DNA of 64,000 nt from Selaginella moellendorffii. Taxonomy: Eukaryota > Streptophyta > Lycopodiopsida > Selaginellales > Selaginellaceae. The position numbers and the translations under genes are program-made. Positions 34,039 through 44,857 of the stretch are shown one piece after another (position 1 is the stretch's first letter; each line of letters begins with the position of its first letter). Below the pieces are notes generated by a model. It worked only from the letters and a program-made list of their open reading frames with translations, had not been told where the DNA came from and made no database searches. The stretch spans positions 1,089,204 to 1,153,203 of the forward strand of contig NW_003314299.1 in assembly GCF_000143415.4 (NCBI RefSeq), written 5' to 3'.

Positions 34039-35006
34039 ATGTTCCGCAACCTGGTGTCTGCGGCTAAGAGAGGTTTGCTCGCTCTAAAATTTTCGCTTGG
34101 AGTTTAAAGTTTTTCCTGGCCTCTCTTGGTAGTGTTCCAGCTGCAGCCTCCGAGCCAGCAACACCTCTTCTCGCTCACCACAGAGAAGGAGCTTGCCGCA
34201 TGGGAGCACTACTCGGATAAAAGCTTTGGAGGTTCGTGAAGAGCTGGTAAAGTTCTTCGCTACTCGTTTTTTTATTTTGCTTCAGGGCTGTCAACGAGCA
34301 ACTTTGGACTGGGCAGCGAAGGCAAAGGTTTCGTGACACCTTCTTCGAAGTTCTAATTTTCTCACGGATCTTTCAGCTGTTTTCTGGGGAGATCTCAGCC
34401 TGGAGCTCGACCAGGACAAGGTCGTGCGGATCAAAAAGAGTGGATTCGCAGGACTCAACACGAAAAGGGTGAGTGAATCACTACTTCGAACTCAAACGTT
34501 TTTTTCTTGCTCCTAGGACTATGGAATTTTTGATCTTGCTCCATTCGATGTGATCGAGATGCGTCTCAAAGGGGATGGACGCGCCTACATGACCAGCGTA
34601 AGAAACTCTTTTTTCGTCTTGAGTTTTTTCTCTCTTTTTTCATGCTTTTCATTGTAGTTGCGGACAGAGAACTGGGTTGACAGAGCTATCGCCGATGATA
34701 ATAGTTGGCATCACGTAATTCACACAAGCAATGGCGAGTGGAAAATCTACAAGGTAAATAGCTGCAAGCTAAACGATCCAAAAGCTTGTTCTGTATACGC
34801 AGCTTGCGATCAAAGACTACAAGAGGACATGGCACGGCCGAGTTTTGGAAGAACAATGCGAGATCAATCTTTCTAGGATTGTGGGAATGGGAATCCATGT
34901 CACGGCGAGAACAATGGCGGGAGAAATCCAGGGACCGGGTCCTTACAGGCTAGAGCTCGACTGGATGAGAGCAGTGAGAACGAAAGACTTCCATAGAGAT
35001 TTCTGA
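34039..35006 (+). CDS. CIA30: Complex I intermediate-associated protein CIA30 (NDUFAF1 homologue)
   Basis: Seven exons (34039-34072, 34133-34231, 34286-34327, 34377-34468, 34517-34597, 34658-34753, 34803-35006), GT-AG, in frame, 215 aa. The protein keeps the CIA30 domain: LTTEKELAAWEHYSDKSFGG, then NFGLGSEGKAVFWGDLSLE, GFAGLNTKR, FDVIEMRLKGDGRAYM, and RLELDWMRAVR near the end. In fungi and animals this factor helps assemble mitochondrial complex I; plant copies are less well studied. The N terminus (MFRNLVSAAKRVFQ) is basic and amphipathic, fitting mitochondrial import. It is convergent with PRP39, 163 bp away. Confidence 0.93.
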
Positions 35007-35168
35007 GACACTAGAGGTGAGCGAAGTTTTGTTTTGGATTAATACTTAGCTCGGAGTCCTACACATAGCAAAGTTTTCGGTCCAGCAATAAAAGGAAGGA
35101 AAAGTCGATGCATACCAATAGTTTTGCTTGCTCACTAGAATGAATCCAAGCCAATCGGTGAAACTATT

Positions 35169-38079
35169 TTACCACGAGCCGGAACCAGAGCCCGTGCCTG
35201 TCCAGCCATTCATGTCCTGAAAATCCAGAGAAAAAAGCCAGTAAGACACCAGAGAAACTTAAAAACTTAAGAGACGGACTCTGAAAAGACCTGAGACGTG
35301 CCATAGGCACTGTAAGCTGCCTGGCCCTGTTGAGTGCCATATGCCGTGTAAGAACCATAGCCATAACCCTGGAGAAAAGAGCATCAAATGGAGTGGAAGC
35401 CTTACAGAAAATAAAAGAAAAAACACAAACCTGTTGAGCGTACGCATTCCACTGTGCTGTTTGTGGAGCTTGCTGTTGCTGCCAGTTTTGAGGATAGCTC
35501 TGGCCTCCGTAGGCCGCGGCCCACTGTTGCTGCCCGTACGCTTGCATTGCCGCGGGGGAGCTCTTTAAGAGCTTGGCTCGATCGCTGAAGCTGGCGTCGT
35601 GTGCCAGGCGCCTCTTAAAATCAATGTATGATTTCCGGAACGGGAACAGTCCTTCGTGACGGTATTCCGCTTCCATGACAGCGTTGATGTCTCCAAATGC
35701 GTCTACAAACTGAAAAGCACGGTCTCGCAATCATCCGGAGTGGAAGTGGACACGTACCTCTAGATGTAAGCTTGAAAGTTCTTCGCGATCAGTGTGAGCT
35801 AAGCCTGTCTCGGCCTTGGTTGCCTGCTGGATTAGAGAGGACAGTTTATCCAGTTGTTTAACTTCGCTACGGTACTCGTTATAGATCGCCGCCTGCGACA
35901 GTAAGAAAAAGACGCTTTTAAACACAAAACAAATCCTTCATGAATTTCCATACCTCAACAGCAATCTTTGTTAGAGGAATTTCCATGGCGGCTTCCAGAA
36001 CTTCCTTAGCTTTGGACTTGCGATCAATCTGCGACATAACGAGGACGTTTTAGCTCGTGGTGCTTGAGATACAATGCATACCCGACAGAGGAAACGATTA
36101 TACTGGACATATAGTAATGATAGAGTCTTAGACTCCTCCTTGGCTTTCTCTACTTCAATTGCAGACTCAAAGACGCCACAAGCAGCGTCATTGTCTCCCT
36201 GAAAAAACAAAGTCTATTCTTCTTGTGATATAACAAATGAAAGAGCTTACCTCACGCATTTCAAAATGAGCCGCCTTTACAATCGCGTCAAGATGGCCCG
36301 GGACGAGCTCCGTGCTTATGTATTTATAAGTTTTACGAGCAGCAGTAGCATCACCGGTGCGCTCTTGAAACCTGGCGGCAAAAATATGGACATCTGGTAC
36401 TTTCTGTAATATAAAGTCATAAACCAAACCAAGGCGTATCTCAAACAAGACAGACCTTGACAAATATATGGGTCGCCCGGTGCAATGCATCGTTTGCCAT
36501 TTCCAGATTGTTCTGCTTTTCTAAATATTCGACATACCGAATCCAGTACTCGGGATAATTTGCACAGGCAATTAGGCACCTCTCAAAAAGCTTCACAACC
36601 TGCAAAAAGTGTTGATGAGCAAAGAAAATTGAGACTAAGAGCAAAACAGACCTTCTGCATGTCTGCTTCCTTCTCAACGAAATCCAGGTACTTGTGCCAG
36701 TTTGCAAGCTGCGCGTCGTCCAGAGACTTGACGTGAAAATATGGCCTGCGAATCGAGTTCTCGAAGTCCCTGATTTTAGCGTCCCATTCCTTTGTTTTCT
36801 TATAAATGGCCTCTTTCGCTGATATCAGCTTCTCAGACTCGTGCGCATTTCTGGGAAGTGTTTCCGCCAAATGCCGCTTCTCTTCTGTTCTCACATCTAA
36901 CCAATGTCTGTTGTTTGTGAACTGCTTAAAACTGTAGCAAGAGAAAATAAATAGTTTAGTCGACTATCAGAAAACTCTTTTCTAAACGCACCTCATAAAA
37001 TACCGGTCTAGTTGCTGCAGAGGAACTTCCAAAATTCGCGTGCGCACTTGCATGAGCAAGCTATAGTCTTGCCTGGCCAATGCGTAGTCTATAAATTTGT
37101 CCCACAAGATATGCGATAGGTAGTCCGTCCCAACCAAAGAAACTCCTCGCTCAAACAGCCTGCGAGGAAAAGGGAAAAAAAAAAGAGTCATGCTACTTTC
37201 AAGGAAGAGAAGTAAAGAACGTGACTTGACACAATCAGCATAGAAAGAAAAAAGTCATTTATAACATTACAAAGTTACCTTCCTTCAGAAACACACTACG
37301 CCCGTAGTGTCCCCTTGAACTCTTCGCAGCATCGTTTCTGTTCGTTCTATAGCTGATTAAACATCTAAACTACATAGGAAAGGAAAACAAAACCAAACCG
37401 TATCGCCAACATTCTGAGAAAAAAAATTCATTCCCGAGAGGGAAACGCTGCAGCAAGGATTACCCGATCGTTAGAAGGAAGCCAAGCAGACAAAAGTCTG
37501 CCAAAAAGCACAGGAAAGCACGAAAACTCATGCATTAAAGGAACAAAAGCCATACCTGATGACTTCTTCCGGTGGAAACTTCTCGGTCGCGTAGGCACAG
37601 TAGTGCACCCAAATGTCCACGGAATGAGCCACAGCCTTCACAGCTCGCTCGTAAACTTCGATGATCTTCTCTGGCGAGCCAAGCCGCAACTCAAAGTCAG
37701 CATACTTCTTCCAGTAACCATAGCAAAGAGGAAACTCCGCGAGGAAAGTATCGTAGCAAACACGAATGCGATCAATCTCATCCTGGAGAGACCAACAAAA
37801 AATGAGAAAAGAGAGAGCAAAGCGAAAGTTACCACTTACATGCTTCTCGGTTTCTTGGATAAGCTCCGTCCACGCATTAAAATCCGCTGGATTCGCCTTG
37901 ACAACGCTCCAAAGCCGTTCCTCCGGAGTGATCACTGCCATAGCAAAAATTTACACTCCAATGCCGGAAACCATCTAAACTCTCTTACCAGGAACCTCCT
38001 CAGCCTTGGGCGCTTGCTCCTCCTCGATCACTTGCTCGCTGGCATTGGCCTCCGAGGATTCTGGAGCTGGAGCTTCCAT
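35169..38079 (-). CDS. PRP39: Pre-mRNA-processing factor 39 (PRP39), HAT-repeat splicing factor
   Basis: Thirteen exons on the minus strand: 37989-38079, 37840-37934, 37556-37782, 36992-37159, 36652-36931, 36456-36599, 36251-36403, 36082-36198, 35954-36028, 35758-35892, 35431-35709, 35291-35368, 35169-35216. The joined protein is about 629 aa. HAT repeats run from residue about 35 ([31 protein letters not shown]) through [35 protein letters not shown] and beyond. The tail is Gln/Gly/Tyr-rich. PRP39 is a U1 snRNP component that helps 5' splice-site recognition. The intron at 37160-37555 (396 bp) is long for this locus. The start at 38079 gives an acidic N terminus; a longer start is possible. 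It shares a 438-bp upstream region with the divergent TTC29-like gene. Confidence 0.95.
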
Positions 38080-38517
38080 CGCGAGACTCCACTCACTGGC
38101 AATGCCGAATCGAAACGGATGATCGGGCGCGGAGGAACGTACCGGAGAGCAAACCTGAGAGAAGCTGGAGCGCCCTAATTTCAAAAAAGCTGAGGGCCGT
38201 CCGTTTCCAAAGAGGCCAAATCCCAGCCGTCGGCTAGTTCGTTGGCGATTACGCGATCCTGGCCGTTGATGATTTCGCCACGTGGCGAGATTGCTTTCAT
38301 GGCTGGGATTGCTTGGCGGGGCGCTGGACAGATAACGAGGAAGAGCTTTGGGGGTTATGCGCGATTTTGGAGTGAGCGCGCATTCTTTCTTTCCTCGGTA
38401 GAACCCTAGGTTTTCTTGGCGCTTGGCGATCGGCGCGCTGGCTACCGAGGAAATCGTCTCAGGTATGATTTGCATTGTGGCGCTGGAATCTCCAGCTGAC
38501 GAGATTTCTAGCTCAGG
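38080..38517. promoter_or_regulatory. Divergent promoter region, PRP39 / TTC29-like
   Basis: The two start codons are 438 bp apart on opposite strands. An AACCCTAGG telo-box-like word lies near 38403. No other gene is present. Confidence 0.6.
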
Positions 38518-40200
38518 ATGGATAAGAATGTCAGGCGCAATGTCGTCACGAATGAGATCATTGAATTGGAGCATCTTCTGCTGGAAAGAGTGCGATGATA
38601 TTTCGTTTCTTCTATCGATTCTTTGTTCTTTCGCTCATTTCTTTTTCCTTGAACGTTATCTTTCCAGTTGCAATATCGAACCGAGCGATCGGGAATTGGA
38701 CTCACGAATGTCTCGATGCTACCGGAGCAAGAGTTATGCCAGAATTTGCTCGTGGATGGAAAACCACAGGCTTTTGTTGGTAAGAACTTTGTTTATTGTG
38801 TTTGATGGCACGCTTTGTATGCCGCAGAGCTCTTCACTATCACAACCACCTTAAAAATCGATCCCACTCCCAAAGAAGATGAAGAGGCTGGAATTCTCAA
38901 TCCCATTGCAGAAGCCCAGAAAACCGTGAGCTTCCTTGCTTAGAATTTACTCCAGCTTAACGTATTCTCTTTTGCAGCTTAAACGAAAGGAAACTCTAAG
39001 CAGTCTCAGTGAGAATTTAGCAGCAGCAGAGCTTGCTTCCAGAATTGGTATTCCTCTCTTCCTCGTTATAAATAAGTAAGCATTGCGCAGATTTATGTTC
39101 TCCTAGATTCACCTTTTTTTCTTTGCAGAAGACCACGAGAAAGTTTTTGAAGCAAATTCTGGAACTGGGGAAATTTTTGAGAAGACTTGCTACTTTGAAA
39201 AATCCATTGAGTATTATTCTAGAAGCCTTGCTGCGGCGATAAAAACCAAAAATGACACTCAAAAGTCTCAGGTAACGATTTATCGTGCTACTACTTCACC
39301 CACTTTTGTGTTGTAGGCCAAGTTCAATCTTGGTAAAATTTACTGGAAGATGCATAATAGCACCAAAGCAATCGAGAACTATGAGGAGTGCTTGCAACTC
39401 GCAAGAACAATTAAATACGACAAGCGCGTTGTGCAAGCTGCTAAAGAGCTTTTGGAGGTAACAAAAGCAGCCATACGAAACTTGTGATTTATGTAGTTTG
39501 TGTGAAACAGATATATTGGCACTGCGCTGAGAGGTCTCGAGCGCTGCAAGACATTACAGGAAGCATCGAATACTTTGAAAAGGTAAGCGATGCGTGCTCA
39601 TCGAATTTTCCGTGACATTCTGAACAGGCTATTATGATGGCGGAGGCTTGCGGAAATGAATCAATGGGTGCTGAAGCCAAATACAACATTGGAATGTTGT
39701 ATGCAAAGCTACGGAATCTGGAGAAGTCGCTAGACTATCAGACGAAATACCTCGAGTATTCATCACAGGCTGGAAACAAGGTACAGATATTCCAGGATGA
39801 GGATAATGACGGTTTTTCTTTTTCTTTTCAGGCTGGTGAATGCAAAGCAAGGGCTTCCATGGCTGAAGCTTTTGAAGTTTGCGGAGATGTTTTAACAGCA
39901 GTCAGCCATCTTGAGCTATACCTTGAAGCAGCTGAAGACGTTGATCTCACCACACAAGTATAAAAGTAAACTCTCAATGCTAGTTACTCACATTTTCTAG
40001 CATTGCAGGCGAGGGGTCACTGCTTGCTGGGATTGCTCTACCAAAGACAACACGAACGCGACATGGCATTCGACCAGTTCCAGAGATACTTTGCTCTGGC
40101 TCGCATCATCAAAGAGCCCGACCTGTTGGATGTTGCGCGAGTCAACATTGGCATTGTTAAGGACGTTCACGAGTTGTATTTTGGTGCATCTGCGGGATAG
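38518..40200 (+). CDS. TTC29: TTC29-like tetratricopeptide protein
   Basis: Ten exons (38518-38589, 38668-38779, 38828-38925, 38978-39047, 39129-39271, 39317-39457, 39511-39582, 39628-39780, 39832-39957, 40009-40200), in frame, 392 aa. The N-terminal part has LCQNLLVDGKPQAFVELF, then TPR units: YFEKSIEYYSRSL, AKFNLGKIYWKMHNSTKAIENY, SIEYFEKAI, AKYNIGMLYAKLRNLEKSLDY, ARGHCLLGLLYQRQHERDMAF, and the tail LLDVARVNIGIVKDV. This layout fits TTC29, an axonemal/ciliary protein needed for sperm motility in animals, which would make sense in a plant with swimming sperm. The 51-nt intron 39781-39831 has no stop and keeps frame if retained. The TPR call is firm; the TTC29 name less so. Confidence 0.85.
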
Positions 40201-40351
40201 CTGTCTCTAACGAGCTCAAACGTAAGCATTCGCTATTTGCATCTTCTTTCTCGTACATACTGATCGATTGCTGTCATACCGACAAGTTTTCCAGATCACT
40301 ATGATCTAAAATCTTATTTAGACACCCGGGGAACTTTACGCTCCTGGAAGC

Positions 40352-40741
40352 TCAAGTTGGAACTTCACGAGGAACCTGGTACCCTGAGACAACAAAACAA
40401 AGTCGTTCTGATCGCGGAGGTGAGCAAGCAATCTTACCAGCGCAGGTGTAGTCGGGGGGAACATTAAAGTTGACGTTGCAGCGCTTGGGAATGGTGAGCG
40501 CGGTGGGGATGTCCACATTGTACTTCTGAGCGAGACTGCTCTGGACGCTATCGCACAGGCACTTGGGAGTGAACTTCTTGATGTTAGAACAGCAGGATGT
40601 AGATGGAGTCTTGGTAGCTCCACCCTTTTGCACGGCACTGAGGCAGGGCGCGAGCTGGATCGTGTTGCAAGTCGCCCCTTCGCTCCTTGCGATCGCGGCT
40701 AGAACAAGAACAGCGAGAACGAGAGCTACAAACTTCTCCAT
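40352..40741 (-). CDS. Non-specific lipid-transfer protein, 8-Cys, GPI-less
   Basis: Two exons, 40438-40741 and 40352-40383, 111 aa. The ATG at 40741 opens a signal peptide (MEKFVALVLAVLVLAAIARS). The mature part has the eight-cysteine frame C-x7-C-x16-CC-x9-CLC-x24-C-x11-C, nearest the type D nsLTPs. The family carries lipids in the apoplast and serves in cuticle formation and defence. There is no GPI-anchor tail; the second exon adds only 10 codons (YQVPREVPT). A TATAAAAA box (40865-40872, minus strand) lies about 125 bp upstream. It is convergent with the TTC29-like gene. Confidence 0.93.
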   Translation of the reverse strand: MEKFVALVLAVLVLAAIARSEGATCNTIQLAPCLSAVQKGGATKTPSTSCCSNIKKFTPKCLCDSVQSSLAQKYNVDIPTALTIPKRCNVNFNVPPDYTCAGKIACSPPRSERLCFVVSGYQVPREVPT

Positions 40742-41422
40742 TGCCAAAGGCTGGAAACAAAGTTACGGTGCCAAAGCTACTGCATAGAATTGTTCTCGGC
40801 CTCTTTGCTCTTGCTTACCTTGTTTGTCCCAGTGATCGAGCCATGGAATGGAAGAGTGGGGGTCTTTTTATACGTGCCTGGGGGATCTTGTGAGTGAGAA
40901 TTACAGTGATTCCTTCTAGCACTCACGCATAAAGCTAGCTCCACTTCCGAAAGAAGTATTCACACTTGTCACCTTGGACATAACACTCTGGTACATACAT
41001 GTCTATTGTAGTATTCACACTCGTCACCTTTCTGGCACATATGTCTTTAACTGATCTTTATATTAAATTAACATTTCTTTATATAAATGTCCAATAATTT
41101 GCTGAGGCATGACTGCTTTTGCAGACTTACTTCAATTCTTTAATTTTTTTCCTAGGAACCTTGCTATTGCTCCATTTGGTTTGCCTGTGTCACTCTTTCT
41201 TATCAAACTGAAAAGATAAAAAACATTATAATGAATATTATTTATAAGTTAAGAACTCAATCCTTCTTCCAGAAGAGCCACACTTGAAACATTGATCTGC
41301 AATAGTGATGCAATTGCCCACAATTGGATGTTGTTGATCCAATCCCAGGGAGAATATAAATTCGCCGAAAGTATAAACATGTTTATAGCAGAGGATGAGC
41401 ATATCTAAAGACTATCACAGCT
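40742..41422. other. Spacer between nsLTP and PPR genes, holds nsLTP promoter
   Basis: The proximal 130 bp form the nsLTP promoter. A repeated TATTCACAC(T/T)(T/C)GTCACCTT segment lies at 40959-40976 and 41013-41030. No gene seen. Confidence 0.6.
40865..40872 (-). promoter_or_regulatory. TATA box of the nsLTP gene
   Basis: TATAAAAA on the minus strand, about 124 bp before the ATG at 40741. Confidence 0.7.
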
Positions 41423-43234
41423 TTAACACGAATTAGATTTATACATATTTGCGAGCAAGAGGTAAGAGCCAGAATGTTTTGGTTCCAAGTCAATCGCGTT
41501 TTGGGCCGCCCGTGTACCTCTATCCACATCGCAGTACATCCTACTAGCACTCGACACCGACTTCCACACCACATAGTTTGGAAGAAACGGCATATACCTC
41601 GCAAGCTCCTCGGCCTCGCCCAGCCTCCCAAGCCTGGCCAGAATGTCCACCATGCACGCAAAATGTCCACGCTCCGCCCTCACATTATGGTCCGAAACCA
41701 TCGACGCGAAATAGCGCCAGCTCGTCTCCGCCATTCCGAGGTGGCTGCACGCCACCAGCACGTTGGTGAAGGTGACACCGTCGGATGGGATTCCGTGGAG
41801 CACCATCTGGTGGAAATTCCGCAACGCAACCGTCCCCTGGCCATTCCGCGCGTACGAGGAGACGAGCGCGTTCCAGGCCACGGAGGAGCTCTTGTCGGGG
41901 AGGCGGCCGAAGAGATTCTCGGCGTCTTGGGCGTGGCCGTTTAGCGCGCTGGCGGTGAGGATCGCGTTCCAGGAGAAGGAGTTCTTGGCGGGCATGGCGT
42001 GGAAGATGTTGCGCGCCTCGCCCAGATCCCCGGCCTCGGCCGTGGCCGAGAGGAGGATGTTCCAGGCGATCACGTCCCAGGCGGGCATTCGATCGAAGCA
42101 AGCTCTCGCGGCAGTGACGGGCTTGTGCTCGGCGATCCCGGCAGCAAGATTGTTCCAGGAGGAGACGTCCCTCGCGGGCATCGCATCGAACACTGCCTTG
42201 GATCCGTCGAAGCAACCGCTGTGGAGGTGGGCGGCGATCATCGCGTTCCAGGAGCACAGACTCTTGTCTTCTTCCGGGAGGGATTTGAAGAGACTCACTG
42301 CCTCGTCCAAATGCCCTTTTTGGGCATTTGCGGTGATCATCGCGTTCCAAGAGATTACATTCCATCCAGGCATCCGTGTGAAGAGCTCTCTTGCAAAGAT
42401 CAAACTAGAAGACACTGTGCTTGCTGTGATCATACATGTCCAAGAGATCACGCTGCGTAGCTCCATCCGATCGAACAAGACCTTCGCCTCTTCCAAATTC
42501 CCAAACCGGGCAAATCCCGAAAGAAGAGCGTTGAACGAGGCGGGATCCCAGCGCGGCATCAATCCAAACGCGCATTGCGCGAGTGGAAAGTTTCCATTCT
42601 CCACATACGCAGTGACAATCGCATTCCAGGACACGGAGTTCTTCTCGGGCATTCGATCGAAGAGCGCGCGAGCGCCGGAAAGATCCCAGGACTGGGCGAG
42701 TGCCGCGAGAGCGTCTGTCCAGGAAACAACATCAAACTGCGGCATCCTATCCAGCAGCGCGAGCGCGTTCTGGATCAAACCCCGGTGATTGTACCCCAGC
42801 AGGAGCGAGTTCCAGGAGAGTATGCATCGCTCCGGCGCGCGATCGAAGAGAGCTTTGGCCTCCTCCGTCCTCCCGGACGATCCTGATCTCGCCCAAGACC
42901 CAAGAACAGTGTTGATCGAGACGACGCTCCAGCCGGGAGAGCGATCGAACACCTTCCACACGATCTCGCAGCCCCTGGCGGCAAATGCCGCGGCGAAGAT
43001 GTTCCAGGAGACGAGATTTCGATCGGGCATGACATCGAAAAGTGCCTTGGCGTCGTCCGAGGCGCCGCATCGTGCGTACAAATGGAGGAGGAGATTGCCG
43101 AGGAAGAGATCGCCCTCCAAGCGATGCTCCCGGACAAGGCGATGGATCCTCCGGCCCTGCTGGAGATCCTTGGCGGCGGCGCAGCTCCTCAAGCGCGCCG
43201 CCAATTCATTCATAAATTGAAGAATATACCACAA
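41423..43234 (-). CDS. PLS-class pentatricopeptide repeat protein, truncated E domain
   Basis: Intronless, 603 aa. About 15 PPR motifs run from residue 30 to about 510, in PLS order, many with the FDRMPERDVVSWNA-type S motif (for example LFDRMPEKNSVSWNAIVTAY, FDRMPAWDVIAWNILL). The C terminus has the start of an E domain (FACMVDILARLGRLGEAEEL; GSYLLLANMYKSNSC) and then stops, so the rest of E, E+ and any DYW deaminase are missing. PLS proteins bind organellar RNA and specify C-to-U editing; without DYW it would need a partner enzyme or act in another way. The first exon-less Met at 43234 may be preceded by another start; MNELAARLRSC at residue 8 is equally good. No clear transit peptide. Confidence 0.95.
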   Translation of the reverse strand: MWYILQFMNELAARLRSCAAAKDLQQGRRIHRLVREHRLEGDLFLGNLLLHLYARCGASDDAKALFDVMPDRNLVSWNIFAAAFAARGCEIVWKVFDRSPGWSVVSINTVLGSWARSGSSGRTEEAKALFDRAPERCILSWNSLLLGYNHRGLIQNALALLDRMPQFDVVSWTDALAALAQSWDLSGARALFDRMPEKNSVSWNAIVTAYVENGNFPLAQCAFGLMPRWDPASFNALLSGFARFGNLEEAKVLFDRMELRSVISWTCMITASTVSSSLIFARELFTRMPGWNVISWNAMITANAQKGHLDEAVSLFKSLPEEDKSLCSWNAMIAAHLHSGCFDGSKAVFDAMPARDVSSWNNLAAGIAEHKPVTAARACFDRMPAWDVIAWNILLSATAEAGDLGEARNIFHAMPAKNSFSWNAILTASALNGHAQDAENLFGRLPDKSSSVAWNALVSSYARNGQGTVALRNFHQMVLHGIPSDGVTFTNVLVACSHLGMAETSWRYFASMVSDHNVRAERGHFACMVDILARLGRLGEAEELARYMPFLPNYVVWKSVSSASRMYCDVDRGTRAAQNAIDLEPKHSGSYLLLANMYKSNSC

Positions 43235-43595
43235 TAGACAAATATACTACAATGATCTTAAAGAATATTCTATGTTATTTTTTACATTTATAATGTAACG
43301 AATATGCCACAATGGTGCTTAAGAATATACCGCAATGGTTATGCATGCCACCATGGTGAATAGCGGATGTATCCTAGCTAGATGACGTAGAAAAATTGAC
43401 GCCATGGTCGTCTAGTTTGTTACATTGCGGTAAAATATGTATTTATGATACACGGTCGAATCTTGCAGTTCCAGTTCCAGCCAGTCTGGAGCATTCACAT
43501 CGCCGCCGCACTGGCCGAGATAATATACCACCACGATGCCACCGCGCGCTGGAGGATATACCAAAGAATGTGTTCCTCGTTTGTTCTTCTTCGTT
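43235..43595. other. Intergenic, no gene seen
   Basis: Contains repeated AAGAATATACCACAATG-like words at 43220-43345 (four loose copies). Promoter of the PPR gene and 3' region of the DUF1685 gene. Confidence 0.55.
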
Positions 43596-44857
43596 CTAGC
43601 ATTCCTGGCGCACAGTGGATGCCACAGCCCTAGCCCAGAACTTGAGATGCGCCTTCATGTCCTCCACGCCCTGCCGGTTTGGATCCGGCATTCGCAGGTT
43701 GAGGAGCGGCGAATCGGGCCTCCGGATGCTCCAGGCGTGGGATGGATAGATCCGCTCGCGCCGGGGCGATGATCTGGCTGTGCTCGTCGCCAGGCTCACC
43801 ACTCGCCGGGGCATGAGATCTCCCTCCCTGGGCTTGAAGCCCAGATCTCGCAACCCGCGGACCTCGTCGAATTCCAGCTCGCTCCAGCTCCGCGTGGTCT
43901 TGCTGCGCTGCGATGATCGCCGCCGCCGGCGCGGGTTTGGCGGAGACGCGGCGGTGGCGGCGATGGCGGCGGGCGAAGATTCGGAGCGCTCGAGCCCTTG
44001 GATTGTGGGCTCGTCGGCGACGAACAATGCCGATGCCGACGGGATCGTTTCCAGCTTCCGCGTCGTGAATTCGTCCTCCTGGATGGATCGATCAAAACAG
44101 ACGAAACGAATCGATCAGTGCCTCTCCGGCGAGAAGAAAAAAACTTTTTTTTTTTGTGGAGATGCTTCGTGCAAGAGCCTCCAGCCAGGAATTGGGACAA
44201 AAAAATCGTGAATCGAGGAAACGAGTAAGAGTTTCTTATCGAAACGATCAATGCTGGGCAAAACCAAAGAGCCAAGAACACAAGCAACAAAAGGGGGGGA
44301 GCAAACAAACAAAGGAAGAAGAACTTCTTTCTTACCTCGTCAAGAACAACCACCCCTCCTCCATCCGAGACGCACTCCGGAGAGATCGCGCCTCCGCATT
44401 GATCCTCCTCTAGAGACTCATCCTTAAGAAGCTTGAATCCAGCGCCAGGGAGGTCGCCCGTGCTGAAAACCTTGCCAGTCTCTCGCAACGGCCGAATCAC
44501 CGCCTCCATCTCCACGGACTGGATTTCTGGGGGAATCCACGATCTCTTGTTCTTCTTGTCCAGGGATTCCGGGGACTGCCAGCACTGATCCCACGACCAG
44601 CAGCAGCTCGATCGGATCCAGTCGCCCAACGGGAAGCTGAAAGCATTGTCGTGGAACCACATCCGATCTAGCTCCGCGAGCAGCCATTGGAAATCGGTGA
44701 ACTCCTTGCCGTGATCCTTGCTGTTCTTGCTAGTCGGTGGCGTGTCAATCATCTCTAGCTCCCCGATCTCTCGCAACGAGCTATTTCTCCTCCCGATCGA
44801 TCGATCTGTGCGCGAAATTCCAAGATCCACGCGCTCGCTCGGTTCGCGACCTAGCAC
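43596..44857 (-). CDS. DUF1685 family protein
   Basis: Two exons, 44336-44857 and 43596-44078, 334 aa. The C-terminal half carries the DUF1685 signature: RSWSELEFDEVRGLRDLGF, then WSIRRPDSP, LLNLRMPDPNRQGVEDMKAH and LKFWARAVASTVRQEC at the very end. Function is unknown; members are plant-specific. The N-terminal exon is acidic and Trp-rich (WLLAELDRMWFHDNAFSF). Translation may start at Met36 (44752, MIDTPPTSKNS) instead of 44857; both are in frame. The intron (44079-44335) is 257 nt. A telo-box word AAACCCTAA lies upstream at 45085-45093. Confidence 0.88.

Noticed and set aside
37160-37555. An extra exon in the long PRP39 intron
   Set aside because: Flanking exons already join in frame and no HAT-like codons were seen in the intron.
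41474-43220. Plus-strand frames up to 341 codons over the PPR gene
   Set aside because: Antisense shadows of the repetitive PPR coding sequence.
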